Source: Mesorhizobium sp. Root554 (GTDB taxonomy: Bacteria > Pseudomonadota > Alphaproteobacteria > Rhizobiales > Rhizobiaceae). From it: a stretch of DNA of 64,000 bases. How positions within the stretch are numbered: the stretch's first letter is position 1; every line of letters begins with the position of its first letter. Shown here in pieces: positions 9,326-16,711 of this stretch. Below the pieces are notes generated by a model. That model did not search any database. It was not told where the DNA came from and saw only the letters and a program-made list of their open reading frames with translations. Made by a program: the position numbers and the translations under genes. The stretch spans positions 3,451,697 through 3,515,696 of the forward strand of contig NZ_LMGA01000001.1 in assembly GCF_001427025.1 (NCBI RefSeq). The letters run 5' to 3'.

Positions 9326-9883
9326 ATGAAAGTCCAACGCACGAACTCACGGGAGAAAATCCTCGCCGCCGCAGCCGATGTCGCGCGTGAGACGGGGCCG
9401 GGGAGTCTCTCTCTCGATGCCGTCGCCGCCCGGGCGGGCGTTTCGAAGGGTGGACTGCTTTACAATTTTCCGACCAAGGCGAAGCTCCTTCAGGCCCTGG
9501 TCGAAGACTATCTCTATGATTTCGATCAATCTCTCGAAGAGGCTGCGTCCAACAGCGACGGCAAGGAAAGCCTGCTGTCGCTCTATGTCAGGCTCTCGGC
9601 CAGGGAATGCGAGGAGAACGTCTCCTGTCCGTCATGGATATTTTCTGCCGTCGCTGAGGATCCCGATTTCCTTGAACCGATCAAGATATTCAGACGGCAG
9701 CTTTTTAATCGGCTGAAATCCGAAACGCCAGACCTCAAGGTTCTGCTGGTGACATATCTGGCCATCGAAGGCCTGCGAAGCATGAACCTCTTCGATTCCA
9801 AGGTTCTTTCCGGCGAAGAACGGAAGCTTCTCGTCTCGTCGCTTATATCGATCGCGGAGTCGGCTGGACCCAATCTCCAGTAG
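9326..9883 (+). CDS. TetR-family repressor of the adjacent RND pump
   Basis: 185 residues. The N-terminal helix-turn-helix is clear (residues 5-50: REKILAAAADVARE, then LDAVAARAGVSKGGLLYNF). The C-terminal part is an all-alpha ligand domain that ends after ISIAESAGPNLQ. It is transcribed divergently from the RND operon, with a 14-base palindrome between them, the usual arrangement for a local repressor released by a pump substrate. The ligand cannot be inferred. The ATG at 9326 is preceded by a weak purine-rich ribosome site (CACGGAGCGCA). Confidence 0.9.
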   Translation: MKVQRTNSREKILAAAADVARETGPGSLSLDAVAARAGVSKGGLLYNFPTKAKLLQALVEDYLYDFDQSLEEAASNSDGKESLLSLYVRLSARECEENVSCPSWIFSAVAEDPDFLEPIKIFRRQLFNRLKSETPDLKVLLVTYLAIEGLRSMNLFDSKVLSGEERKLLVSSLISIAESAGPNLQ

Positions 9884-9908
9884 CGCTGTCCGCTGAAATG
9901 GGCAGAGA

Positions 9909-9937
9909 TCGGTGGAATGGAAAAAATGTTCCACCGA
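9909..9937 (+). terminator. Hairpin after tetR
   Basis: A perfect 9-base inverted repeat, TCGGTGGAA and TTCCACCGA, with an 11-base A-rich loop, begins 26 bases after the tetR stop. The bases that follow (GAGTCTCCTTT) are only weakly U-rich, so it is a possible rather than a certain terminator. Confidence 0.45.
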
Positions 9938-9948
9938 GAGTCTCCTTT

Positions 9949-9962
9949 GGAATTGCAATTCC
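9949..9962. promoter_or_regulatory. Perfect palindrome upstream of the ABC importer operon
   Basis: GGAATTGCAATTCC is a perfect 14-base palindrome, 73 bases before the substrate-binding-protein start. It is a candidate operator for an unidentified regulator of the importer. Confidence 0.4.
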
Positions 9963-10034
9963 CTTAAAATCCCATCAGATTGTTTGTTTCCGGCGTGCTT
10001 TTTAGTAAGTCGGCAAATGACAGGGAGGAATATA

Positions 10035-11063
10035 ATGACCAGCAAATCATTGTTGGCTGCCGGTGTCGTCGCGCTCGGACTGTGGGGCGCGACATCTGCG
10101 GCGAAAGCGGAAAGCCTGACCGTCTATTGTGGCGTCGATGAAGCCTGGTGCCAACTCATGGCGCGTGCCTTCGAGGAAAAGACCGGCATCACAGTCGATA
10201 TGACGCGCAAGAGCGCTGGCGAAATCTATGCGCAGCTCCGCGCCGAGAAGGACAATCCCAAGGGCGATATCTGGTGGGGCGGCACCGGCGACCCGCATCT
10301 GCAGGCAGCGGAAGAAGGGCTGACCGAGGAATACAAGTCGCCCATGCTCGACCAGTTGCAGCCCTGGGCGATCAAGCAGGCGGAAGCAGCGGGCAATCGC
10401 ACAGTCGGTGTCTATTCCGGCGCGCTTGGTTTCGGCTACAACAAGGATTTGCTGGCAAAGAACAATCTGCCTGAGCCGAAATGCTGGGCCGACCTGATCA
10501 AGCCTGAATACAAGGGGCAAATCCAGGTGGCCAATCCGAATTCCTCCGGCACCGCCTACAACCTTCTCGCCACGATCGTCCAGATCATGGGGGAGGACAA
10601 GGGTTTCGAATATCTCAAGGCCCTGCACAAGAATATCAACCAGTACACCAAGTCGGGCTCCGCCCCGATCAAGGCGGCTGGCCTCGGTGAAACGACGATC
10701 GGCATCGTCTTCGTCCATGATGCGGTGGCGCAGACCGTTGCCGGCTTCCCGATCGTTCCGGTCATTCCTTGCGAAGGCACGGGCTACGAAATCGGTTCGG
10801 AATCGATCATCAAGGGTGCGCGCAACCTCGACGCCGCCAAGAAGTTCTACGACTGGGCGCTGACCGCGGAAGTGCAGTCGCGCGCGCCGGAAGTGAACTC
10901 TTTCCAGGTGCCGTCCAACAAGGCTGCAAAGCAGTCCGACAAGGCGCCGGACCTGTCGAAGATCAAGCTGATCGACTACGACTTCAAGAAGTACGGCTCC
11001 AGCGAGGAGCGCAAGCGCCTCTTGAAGAAGTGGGACGATGAGGTGGCTTCGCTGCCGCAGTAA
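10035..11063 (+). CDS. ABC importer substrate-binding protein, FbpA/AfuA-type
   Basis: 342 residues from ATG 10035, chosen because AGGGAGGA lies just upstream and a signal peptide follows (MTSKSLLAAGVVALGLWG, cleavage after AKA). The mature protein begins ESLTVYCGVDEAW and has the periplasmic-binding fold of family 1 (iron, thiamine, phosphonate and sugar-phosphate binders), with GDIWWGGTGDPHLQAAEEG as a recognisable stretch. It delivers its ligand to the permease encoded 6 bases downstream. Classical Fe-binding tyrosine pairs are not obvious, and a phosphatase-like gene faces the operon, so a phosphorylated organic ligand is as likely as iron (inference). Confidence 0.85.
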   Translation: MTSKSLLAAGVVALGLWGATSAAKAESLTVYCGVDEAWCQLMARAFEEKTGITVDMTRKSAGEIYAQLRAEKDNPKGDIWWGGTGDPHLQAAEEGLTEEYKSPMLDQLQPWAIKQAEAAGNRTVGVYSGALGFGYNKDLLAKNNLPEPKCWADLIKPEYKGQIQVANPNSSGTAYNLLATIVQIMGEDKGFEYLKALHKNINQYTKSGSAPIKAAGLGETTIGIVFVHDAVAQTVAGFPIVPVIPCEGTGYEIGSESIIKGARNLDAAKKFYDWALTAEVQSRAPEVNSFQVPSNKAAKQSDKAPDLSKIKLIDYDFKKYGSSEERKRLLKKWDDEVASLPQ

Positions 11064-11069
11064 AGACCC

Positions 11070-13343
11070 GTGCGTTTCCGCGAGAACCGCTGGCCGCTCC
11101 ACCCGACCGTCATCCTCTGGATGGCGGTTGGCTGGGTCGGTTTTGCCCTCCTGCCATGGTACGGGGTCGATGGCTTCTTCGGCCTGTCGTGGCTGTTCGA
11201 CGGCTATCCGCTCGACAGCGAGGTCGCGCCGGCGCTCTTCCTGAACCTGCAGGGGCAGAAGCTCTGGCTGGCGCCTTTGGGCTTCCTGCTCTTGGCGCCT
11301 TTTCTCCTGTGGGGGCGGGCGAAGTCGGACCCACTCTTCGGCAGGCTGCTGATCCTGGTCGGGGCCGCCGGCTTCGGCTGGCTGCTGGTGCAAGGCTTCT
11401 CCATCGGCCTGCGCGGCTGGCAGTTCGACTGGCTCAACGGGCTTTTCGGTGAACTTGGCGACCGCCAGTTCGGTATGGGTTACGGCGCGCTTCTGGTGGC
11501 CGGCGCTTTCCTGTTCCTGTTTACCCTCGGCGTCGCCGCCCGCGGCGCGATAGGCGGCGATGTCTTCGTCGTCAGTTCCATCGGGTTTGTCGTGACCATG
11601 GTCGCGATCTTCATTTTCATGCCGATCCTGCAGATGTTCGCCAATGCGATGGAAACCGACACCGGCTATTCGCCGCTGGTTTTCCTCGGAAAGTTGTTCA
11701 GCGAGCGCATCTGGGGGCTGGACTGCGTTTTCGGCGGCACGCGCTGCGGCGTGGCCTGGAATTCGCTGTTGCTCGCAGTCCTGGTCGGGCTGGCGACAAC
11801 CTTCCTCGGCCTCGTCTTCGCTTTGGTGGTGACGCGAACCGGGTTCAAATACGGCAAGCTGCTCCGCGCCTTGACGGTGCTGCCGATCATCACGCCGGCC
11901 TTCGTCATCGGTCTGGCGATCATCCTTCTGTTCGGCCTGTCGGGTGCGGTGACGCAAGGCATCTCCGGCATGCTCGGCATCCAGCCGACGCGCTGGGTCT
12001 ACGGGCTTCCGGGCTTGCTGATCGCCCAGTTGCTGGCTTTCACGCCCATCGCTTTCCTTGTGCTGATCGGCGTCGTCGAGGGCGTCAGCCCCTCCATGGA
12101 AGAGGCGTCGCAGACGCTGCGGGCCAGCCGCTGGCAGACCTTCTGGACCGTGTCGCTGCCGTTGATGCGCCCGGGCCTGGCCAACGCCTTCCTGCTCGGT
12201 TTTATCGAGAGCCTGGCCGATTTCGGCAATCCGCTGGTGTTGAGCGGCAATTACGACGTGCTGTCGACGGAAATCTTCTTCGCCATCGTCGGCGCGCAGA
12301 ACGATGCGGGGCTGGCCGCGATCCTTGCTCTTGTCCTGCTCGTCTTCACGCTGGGCGCCTTTTATGCGCAACGGTTCTGGCTGGGCAAGCGCTCCTACAC
12401 CACCGTTTCCGGCAAGGGCGATTCCGGCGTGCATCCGCACCTGCCTTCGGCCCTGACGTGGGTGTTGTACGCTATCGCCGGCGTCTGGACCTTCTTCACC
12501 GTCGTTGTCTATGCGACCATCTTCTATGGCAGCTTCGTCAAGCTGTGGGGCGTCGATCAGACCCTGACCTTCCAGCATTACATCAAGGCGTTTTCCATCG
12601 GCTGGACCGGCTTTGGCCTGCACTGGTCGGGTTCCGCCTGGCAATCATTCTGGACGACGATGGAGATCGCCCTGATCTCGGCGCCGCTGACGGCGGGCAT
12701 CGGCCTTTTGACCGCTTATCTCTTGGTGCGGCAGAATTTCCGCGGCAAGAACGCCTTCGAATTCGCAACCATGCTGTCCTTTGCCATTCCTGGCACCGTC
12801 ATCGGCGTCAGCTACATCATCGCCTTCAACGTGCCGCCGATCGAACTGACCGGCACCGGCATCATCCTTGTGCTGTCCTTCATCTTCCGCAACATGCCGG
12901 TCGGCGTGCGGGCTGGCGTCGCCTCCATGTCGCAGCTCGACCGCAGCCTGGACGAATCCTCGCTCACGCTGGGGGCCAATTCCTTCCAGACGTTCCGCCG
13001 CATCATCCTGCCGCTTCTGCGGCCGGCCATGCTGGCGGCGCTGGTCTATTCCTTCGTTCGCGCCATGACCGCCATCAGCGCCGTGATCTTCCTGGTCAGC
13101 GCGCGTTACGACCTGTCGACGAGCTACATCGTCGGCCGCGTCGAGAACAATGAGTACGGCATCGCCATCGCCTATTCGACGGTGCTGATCTTTGTGATGC
13201 TTGTGGTGATCGGCCTGATGCAGCTGTTGGTCGGCCGCCGCAACATCGGCCGCAGGGGCGTGCAGAGCAAGGGCGGCTGGAGCGTGCGCACCAATGTCGG
13301 CATTCCGACTGGCGGCCAGCAGACGATAGCGGGAGCGGGATGA
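11070..13343 (+). CDS. ABC importer permease, fused double-domain FbpB type with N-terminal extension
   Basis: 757 residues from a GTG at 11070. Two permease domains are fused, each with an EAA loop: EEASQTLRASRWQTF in the first half and DESSLTLGANSFQTF in the second, both followed by P-L-RP. Ordinary FbpB-type permeases are about 500-600 residues. Here about 200 extra N-terminal residues contain four or so additional membrane helices (WMAVGWVGFALLPW, LAPLGFLLLAPFLLW, LLILVGAAGFGWLLV, LLVAGAFLFLFTLG). The gene follows the binding protein closely and its stop overlaps the ATPase start by 4 bases, so the importer is one operon. Confidence 0.88.
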   Translation: MRFRENRWPLHPTVILWMAVGWVGFALLPWYGVDGFFGLSWLFDGYPLDSEVAPALFLNLQGQKLWLAPLGFLLLAPFLLWGRAKSDPLFGRLLILVGAAGFGWLLVQGFSIGLRGWQFDWLNGLFGELGDRQFGMGYGALLVAGAFLFLFTLGVAARGAIGGDVFVVSSIGFVVTMVAIFIFMPILQMFANAMETDTGYSPLVFLGKLFSERIWGLDCVFGGTRCGVAWNSLLLAVLVGLATTFLGLVFALVVTRTGFKYGKLLRALTVLPIITPAFVIGLAIILLFGLSGAVTQGISGMLGIQPTRWVYGLPGLLIAQLLAFTPIAFLVLIGVVEGVSPSMEEASQTLRASRWQTFWTVSLPLMRPGLANAFLLGFIESLADFGNPLVLSGNYDVLSTEIFFAIVGAQNDAGLAAILALVLLVFTLGAFYAQRFWLGKRSYTTVSGKGDSGVHPHLPSALTWVLYAIAGVWTFFTVVVYATIFYGSFVKLWGVDQTLTFQHYIKAFSIGWTGFGLHWSGSAWQSFWTTMEIALISAPLTAGIGLLTAYLLVRQNFRGKNAFEFATMLSFAIPGTVIGVSYIIAFNVPPIELTGTGIILVLSFIFRNMPVGVRAGVASMSQLDRSLDESSLTLGANSFQTFRRIILPLLRPAMLAALVYSFVRAMTAISAVIFLVSARYDLSTSYIVGRVENNEYGIAIAYSTVLIFVMLVVIGLMQLLVGRRNIGRRGVQSKGGWSVRTNVGIPTGGQQTIAGAG

Positions 13344-14419
13344 TGGTGGAAATCCGTAGCAACGCGGCTTCGGTGGTGTTCGAGGACGTCACCAAGACCT
13401 ATCCCGGCGGAACCACGCCTGCCGTCAACGATATCTCGCTGACTATCGAGGCAGGCAAGCTGGTGACGCTGCTCGGTCCTTCCGGCTGCGGCAAGACCAC
13501 CACCCTGCGCATGATCGCCGGGCTGGAGATGCCGAGCAGCGGGCGCATCCTGATCGGTGGGAAGGATGTCACGCGCTTGCCGGCGACCGACCGCGACGTC
13601 TCCATGGTGTTCCAGTCCTATGCGCTGTTTCCGCATATGACGGTGCTGCAGAACGTATCCTATGGCCTGGGATTCTCCGGCTATGATAAGAAGGAAACCA
13701 CGTCGCGCGCCCATGCCGGGCTGGAGCTGGTCGGTCTCACGGGTTTCGAATCCCGGCTGCCGAGTGAGCTTTCCGGGGGCCAGCAGCAGCGTGTCGCCGT
13801 TGCACGCGCGCTGGTTCTCGAACCGCAGGTGCTTCTCTTCGACGAGCCGCTGTCCAACCTCGATGCCAAGCTGCGGCGGCATGTGCGCGAGGAGATACGT
13901 GAGATCCAGACCAAGCTCGGCCTGACGGTGGTCTACGTCACTCACGACCAGGAGGAGGCGCTCGCCGTTTCCGACCGCATCATCGTCATGAACCGCGCCG
14001 TGATCGCGCAGGACGGCACGCCGCGTGAACTTTACGACGCGCCGAGCAATGCCTTCGTGGCGGACTTCATTGGAGAGGCCAATATCTTCGACTGCGAGAT
14101 CGTTGCGGTGAACAAGGGTCAGGCCACCGTGAAGCTGGGCTCCGTCGAGCTCAAGATGGCTGCGCGCGATTTTACGCCCGGTCCAGCCAAGCTGGCGATC
14201 CGGCCAAGTCGTGTGGAAATCAAAACCGGCGGAGCGGCCAACACAATTGCCGGCAAGCTTGCCAAGGTGACCTATGTAGGCAGCCATTTGGAACTACTGG
14301 TCGAAGCCGATATCGGCAACGTCTTCGTGCTATCGCCGGATGTCGATGCATCCTTTGAAGTCGGGCAGGCAGTGGGCGTCGGGTTTCCCAAAGGCGGCCC
14401 GGTTCTGATCAAAGCTTGA
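13340..14419 (+). CDS. ABC importer ATPase (FbpC/PotA-like, with TOBE domain)
   Basis: 359 residues. Walker A is GPSGCGKTT, the signature is LSGGQQQRVAVARAL, Walker B is VLLFDEPLSNLD and the H-loop is VTHDQEEAL. The C-terminal 120 residues form a TOBE regulatory domain (LAIRPSRVEI and onward). It powers the importer encoded by the two genes before it. Two in-frame ATG codons sit at 13340 and 13343; the first gives a 4-base overlap with the permease stop. Its last 11 bases overlap the convergent phosphatase gene. Confidence 0.92.
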   Translation: MMVEIRSNAASVVFEDVTKTYPGGTTPAVNDISLTIEAGKLVTLLGPSGCGKTTTLRMIAGLEMPSSGRILIGGKDVTRLPATDRDVSMVFQSYALFPHMTVLQNVSYGLGFSGYDKKETTSRAHAGLELVGLTGFESRLPSELSGGQQQRVAVARALVLEPQVLLFDEPLSNLDAKLRRHVREEIREIQTKLGLTVVYVTHDQEEALAVSDRIIVMNRAVIAQDGTPRELYDAPSNAFVADFIGEANIFDCEIVAVNKGQATVKLGSVELKMAARDFTPGPAKLAIRPSRVEIKTGGAANTIAGKLAKVTYVGSHLELLVEADIGNVFVLSPDVDASFEVGQAVGVGFPKGGPVLIKA

Positions 14420-15203
14420 ACGCATCCAGGCTGAACTGCCGAAGTTTCGGGAAGATGCCCTTGCCGGCGCAGATCACCAGCGTTCCGTCCTGAAGGACGG
14501 TGGCGGGGTCTGGCTCGACGATGGTCCCGCCTGCCTCTTCCACCAGCAGCAGAGCGGCGAGGCAGTCCCAGGCATTCATGTGTTCTTCCGCATAGCCGAG
14601 CAGGCGGCCGGCGGCGACATAGGCCAGCATCAGCGCCCCGGAGGCGTTGCGAAAGAACACACCGCCTTCCGCCATGATGTCGCGCATCAGCGGCAGCACC
14701 TTCGCTGCCTCAACTCGATTGGAAAAGCCGATACCGATCGAACCTTCCGTCATGCGGGTGGCCGGGCTGGCGCGCATAGTCTTGCCATTGACGAATGCGC
14801 CGCCGCCCTTGCGTCCATAGAAGGTTTCGCCCGAAGAAGGCTCATGTACCGCGCCAACCACGGTCCGGCCATCCTTGGTGCAGGCGATCACCACCGTCCA
14901 GGCCGGAATGCCGCGGACGAAATTGGCGGTGCCGTCTATCGGGTCGAGGACCCAGTCATAGCCGGTCGAGCTGGCGACTGGCGCGTGTTCCTCGCCGACG
15001 ATGCCATCGCCGGGATAAGCTTCATTGATCGCCGCGCGAATGAACAGTTCCAACTCCCGGTCGGCGTTGGAGACGAGGTCCTGGTGTCCCTTGCTCTCGA
15101 CCGTGAGCTTGTCGACCTCGCGGAAATATTTCATGCCGAGTTCGCCGGCCTGCTTCGCGATATCGACCGCGAATTTCAACCGCGCTTCAAGGTCCTGGCT
15201 CAT
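14409..15203 (-). CDS. Inositol-monophosphatase-family phosphatase
   Basis: 264 residues with the full set of lithium-sensitive phosphatase motifs: GEE for the first metal, DPIDGTANF for the central metal loop, and WDCLAALLLVEEAGG near the C-terminus. Family members hydrolyse inositol-1-phosphate, histidinol phosphate, 3'-phosphoadenosine-5'-phosphate or fructose-1,6-bisphosphate. The sequence alone does not decide between these. It converges on the ABC importer operon with an 11-base overlap, so the pair may be functionally linked (importer brings in a phosphate ester, enzyme removes the phosphate), but convergent genes are often unrelated. Confidence 0.87.
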   Translation of the reverse strand: MSQDLEARLKFAVDIAKQAGELGMKYFREVDKLTVESKGHQDLVSNADRELELFIRAAINEAYPGDGIVGEEHAPVASSTGYDWVLDPIDGTANFVRGIPAWTVVIACTKDGRTVVGAVHEPSSGETFYGRKGGGAFVNGKTMRASPATRMTEGSIGIGFSNRVEAAKVLPLMRDIMAEGGVFFRNASGALMLAYVAAGRLLGYAEEHMNAWDCLAALLLVEEAGGTIVEPDPATVLQDGTLVICAGKGIFPKLRQFSLDAFKL

Positions 15204-15315
15204 CGTGCTCTCCGCTTCGAGTGCGGAGGCTGATAGCAGAGCGCCGTCATCGGCGGAAGCGATTGCCAGCTAAGAGGATCAGAATCTGCGAGCCGGTGCC
15301 ACAAATTGCTGTGTG

Positions 15316-15669
15316 CTATTTTTGTGAGGCGGCGATCTCGGCCTTGGATTCGCCGGCCGCGCTTCCCTTGCCACCGGGCGCGCCGCGTTCCACATCGGCG
15401 CCTGCGCCGATGCCCACGCCTTCCGGCGCCGTCGATGGTCGCACCATCGGCGCCGCAGCAAGCACCAGTTCGTCGAAGCCTTTACCGCCTTCATCGAGCA
15501 GCTCGAAAAACTGGCGCCGCATTCTCGGCTCCCAGAATTTGTTTATATGCTCAGCGACACCGGCCACGCCTTCCTCGCGCGGTTTCGAACGGAAGAAGGT
15601 CGCGATCTGGTTGGCCATGCGAACCAGCTTTTCGGCGGTGCTGGCGGTGTGATGCTCGTCATGCGACAT
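15316..15669 (-). CDS. fdsD: NAD-dependent formate dehydrogenase delta subunit
   Basis: 117 residues. The first 70 match the small FdsD family (KLVRMANQIATFF, then HINKFWEPRMRRQFFELLD), which is needed for maturation or stability of the soluble molybdenum formate dehydrogenase. The C-terminal 45 residues are Gly/Ala-rich and low in complexity. It is the last gene of the fds cluster, and its ATG lies 11 bases inside the fdhD gene, so translation is coupled. The 112 bases downstream hold nothing recognisable. Confidence 0.88.
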   Translation of the reverse strand: MSHDEHHTASTAEKLVRMANQIATFFRSKPREEGVAGVAEHINKFWEPRMRRQFFELLDEGGKGFDELVLAAAPMVRPSTAPEGVGIGAGADVERGAPGGKGSAAGESKAEIAASQK

Positions 15670-16507
15670 GGTCTGGAACTCCGATGGTCACCCGCTCCGG
15701 GTGGGTGAAAAGATCGAAATCGTCGCCGCGCACCAGGGCCGCGAGCGTCATGCCGGCGACCTCGGCGTTGCGGATCGCCAGCGCCGTCGGCGCCGATACC
15801 GCGATGATCGCGGGTGACCCGATCGCTGCCGTCTTCTGCACCATCTCGACAGACACGCGCGATGTGACGACGACCGCGCCCGACGCACCGTCAATTCCCG
15901 CTTTGGCGAGCGCGCCCGCCAGCTTGTCGAGTGCGTTGTGACGGCCGACGTCTTCTCGCGCCAGCACGATCTCGCCCTTCGAGCCTTTGCCGGGAATGTA
16001 GAAACCGGCTGCGTGAACAGCACCCGTCTTTGCATGAAAAGGCTGCTGCCGGGACAGAAGCTTGACCGAGGAAACGATATCGTCGGCGGAAAGCCGAAGT
16101 CCCGCCGCGCCGACGGCTCTGACCGAACGCATCGCCTCCTCGATGGATTCGATGCCGCACAGGCCACAGCCGACGGGTCCGGCCAGCCTGCGGCGGCGCA
16201 CCTCGAAGCGGGTGTTGGCCTTGTCCTTCAGGCGGATCTGGATGTCGATGCCGGCGCCGCCACTTTCACCGGCAAGGTCCTCGATCTCTATGGCTTCGAT
16301 CTCCTCCGGCAACGCGATGATGCCTTCGGTCAGCGAGAAGCCGAGCGCGAAGTCTTCCAGGTCGGCGGGGGAAGCCATCATCACCGCATGGGTTGTGCCG
16401 GCATAGGACAACGCCACAGGTGTTTCTTCCGGGACCATGCGGTCGGCCTGCCTCGTACCATCCGCGCGGTGTGCAAGGCGGGTGGTGGAAGTGAGGGGCG
16501 GGCGCAT
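15659..16507 (-). CDS. fdhD: Formate dehydrogenase accessory sulfurtransferase
   Basis: 282 residues from ATG 16507 (MRPPLTSTTRLAHRADGT); an open frame extends further upstream but has no FdhD similarity and crosses a GC-rich repeat. FdhD carries sulfur from the cysteine desulfurase IscS to the bis-molybdopterin cofactor, which formate dehydrogenases need for activity. The two cysteines of the family are present at C114 and C117 (GCGLCG). Further conserved parts are FHAKTGAVHAAGFY and REDVGRHNALDKLAGAL. Its place between fdsA and fdsD fits a dedicated maturation role. Confidence 0.93.
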   Translation of the reverse strand: MRPPLTSTTRLAHRADGTRQADRMVPEETPVALSYAGTTHAVMMASPADLEDFALGFSLTEGIIALPEEIEAIEIEDLAGESGGAGIDIQIRLKDKANTRFEVRRRRLAGPVGCGLCGIESIEEAMRSVRAVGAAGLRLSADDIVSSVKLLSRQQPFHAKTGAVHAAGFYIPGKGSKGEIVLAREDVGRHNALDKLAGALAKAGIDGASGAVVVTSRVSVEMVQKTAAIGSPAIIAVSAPTALAIRNAEVAGMTLAALVRGDDFDLFTHPERVTIGVPDHVA

Positions 16508-16670
16508 TTTACCCGCCCCCTTGTGGGGGGCCGAAAGACCGGCGGTACCCGTGGCTCGCCCCGGCAAGTTGGCGTGCAAAGCGAAGGCAGTGAGACGGAG
16601 TGGAGGGGCAGAAGATCGCACAGGTACGACGCTCGGGTGACAGTGCATCCCTACCCACGGCCTTCGGCGC

Positions 16671-16695
16671 GACCCTCCCCACCGGGGGGAGGGGG
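16671..16695. repeat. GC-rich inverted repeat between fdsA and fdhD
   Basis: CCCTCCCC, a short ACCG loop and GGGGAGGG form a hairpin in the 204 bases between fdsA and fdhD. A second GC-rich run with CCCGCCCCC and GGGGGG lies near 16510-16530. This looks like a dispersed intergenic repeat of the kind common in rhizobia. It might also attenuate transcription into fdhD-fdsD. Confidence 0.5.
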
Positions 16696-16711
16696 GAACG
16701 CTGCGCGCCTG

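Noticed and set aside
10047-12644. An 865-codon open frame on the minus strand across the ABC binding-protein and permease genes
   Set aside because: It is antisense to clearly homologous genes and its product is rich in Arg, Asp, Gln and His with no domain, as expected from reverse reading of GC-rich codons.
16508-16648. A longer N-terminus for FdhD
   Set aside because: The extension runs through a GC-rich repeat and has no similarity to FdhD; the ATG at 16507 gives the normal length.
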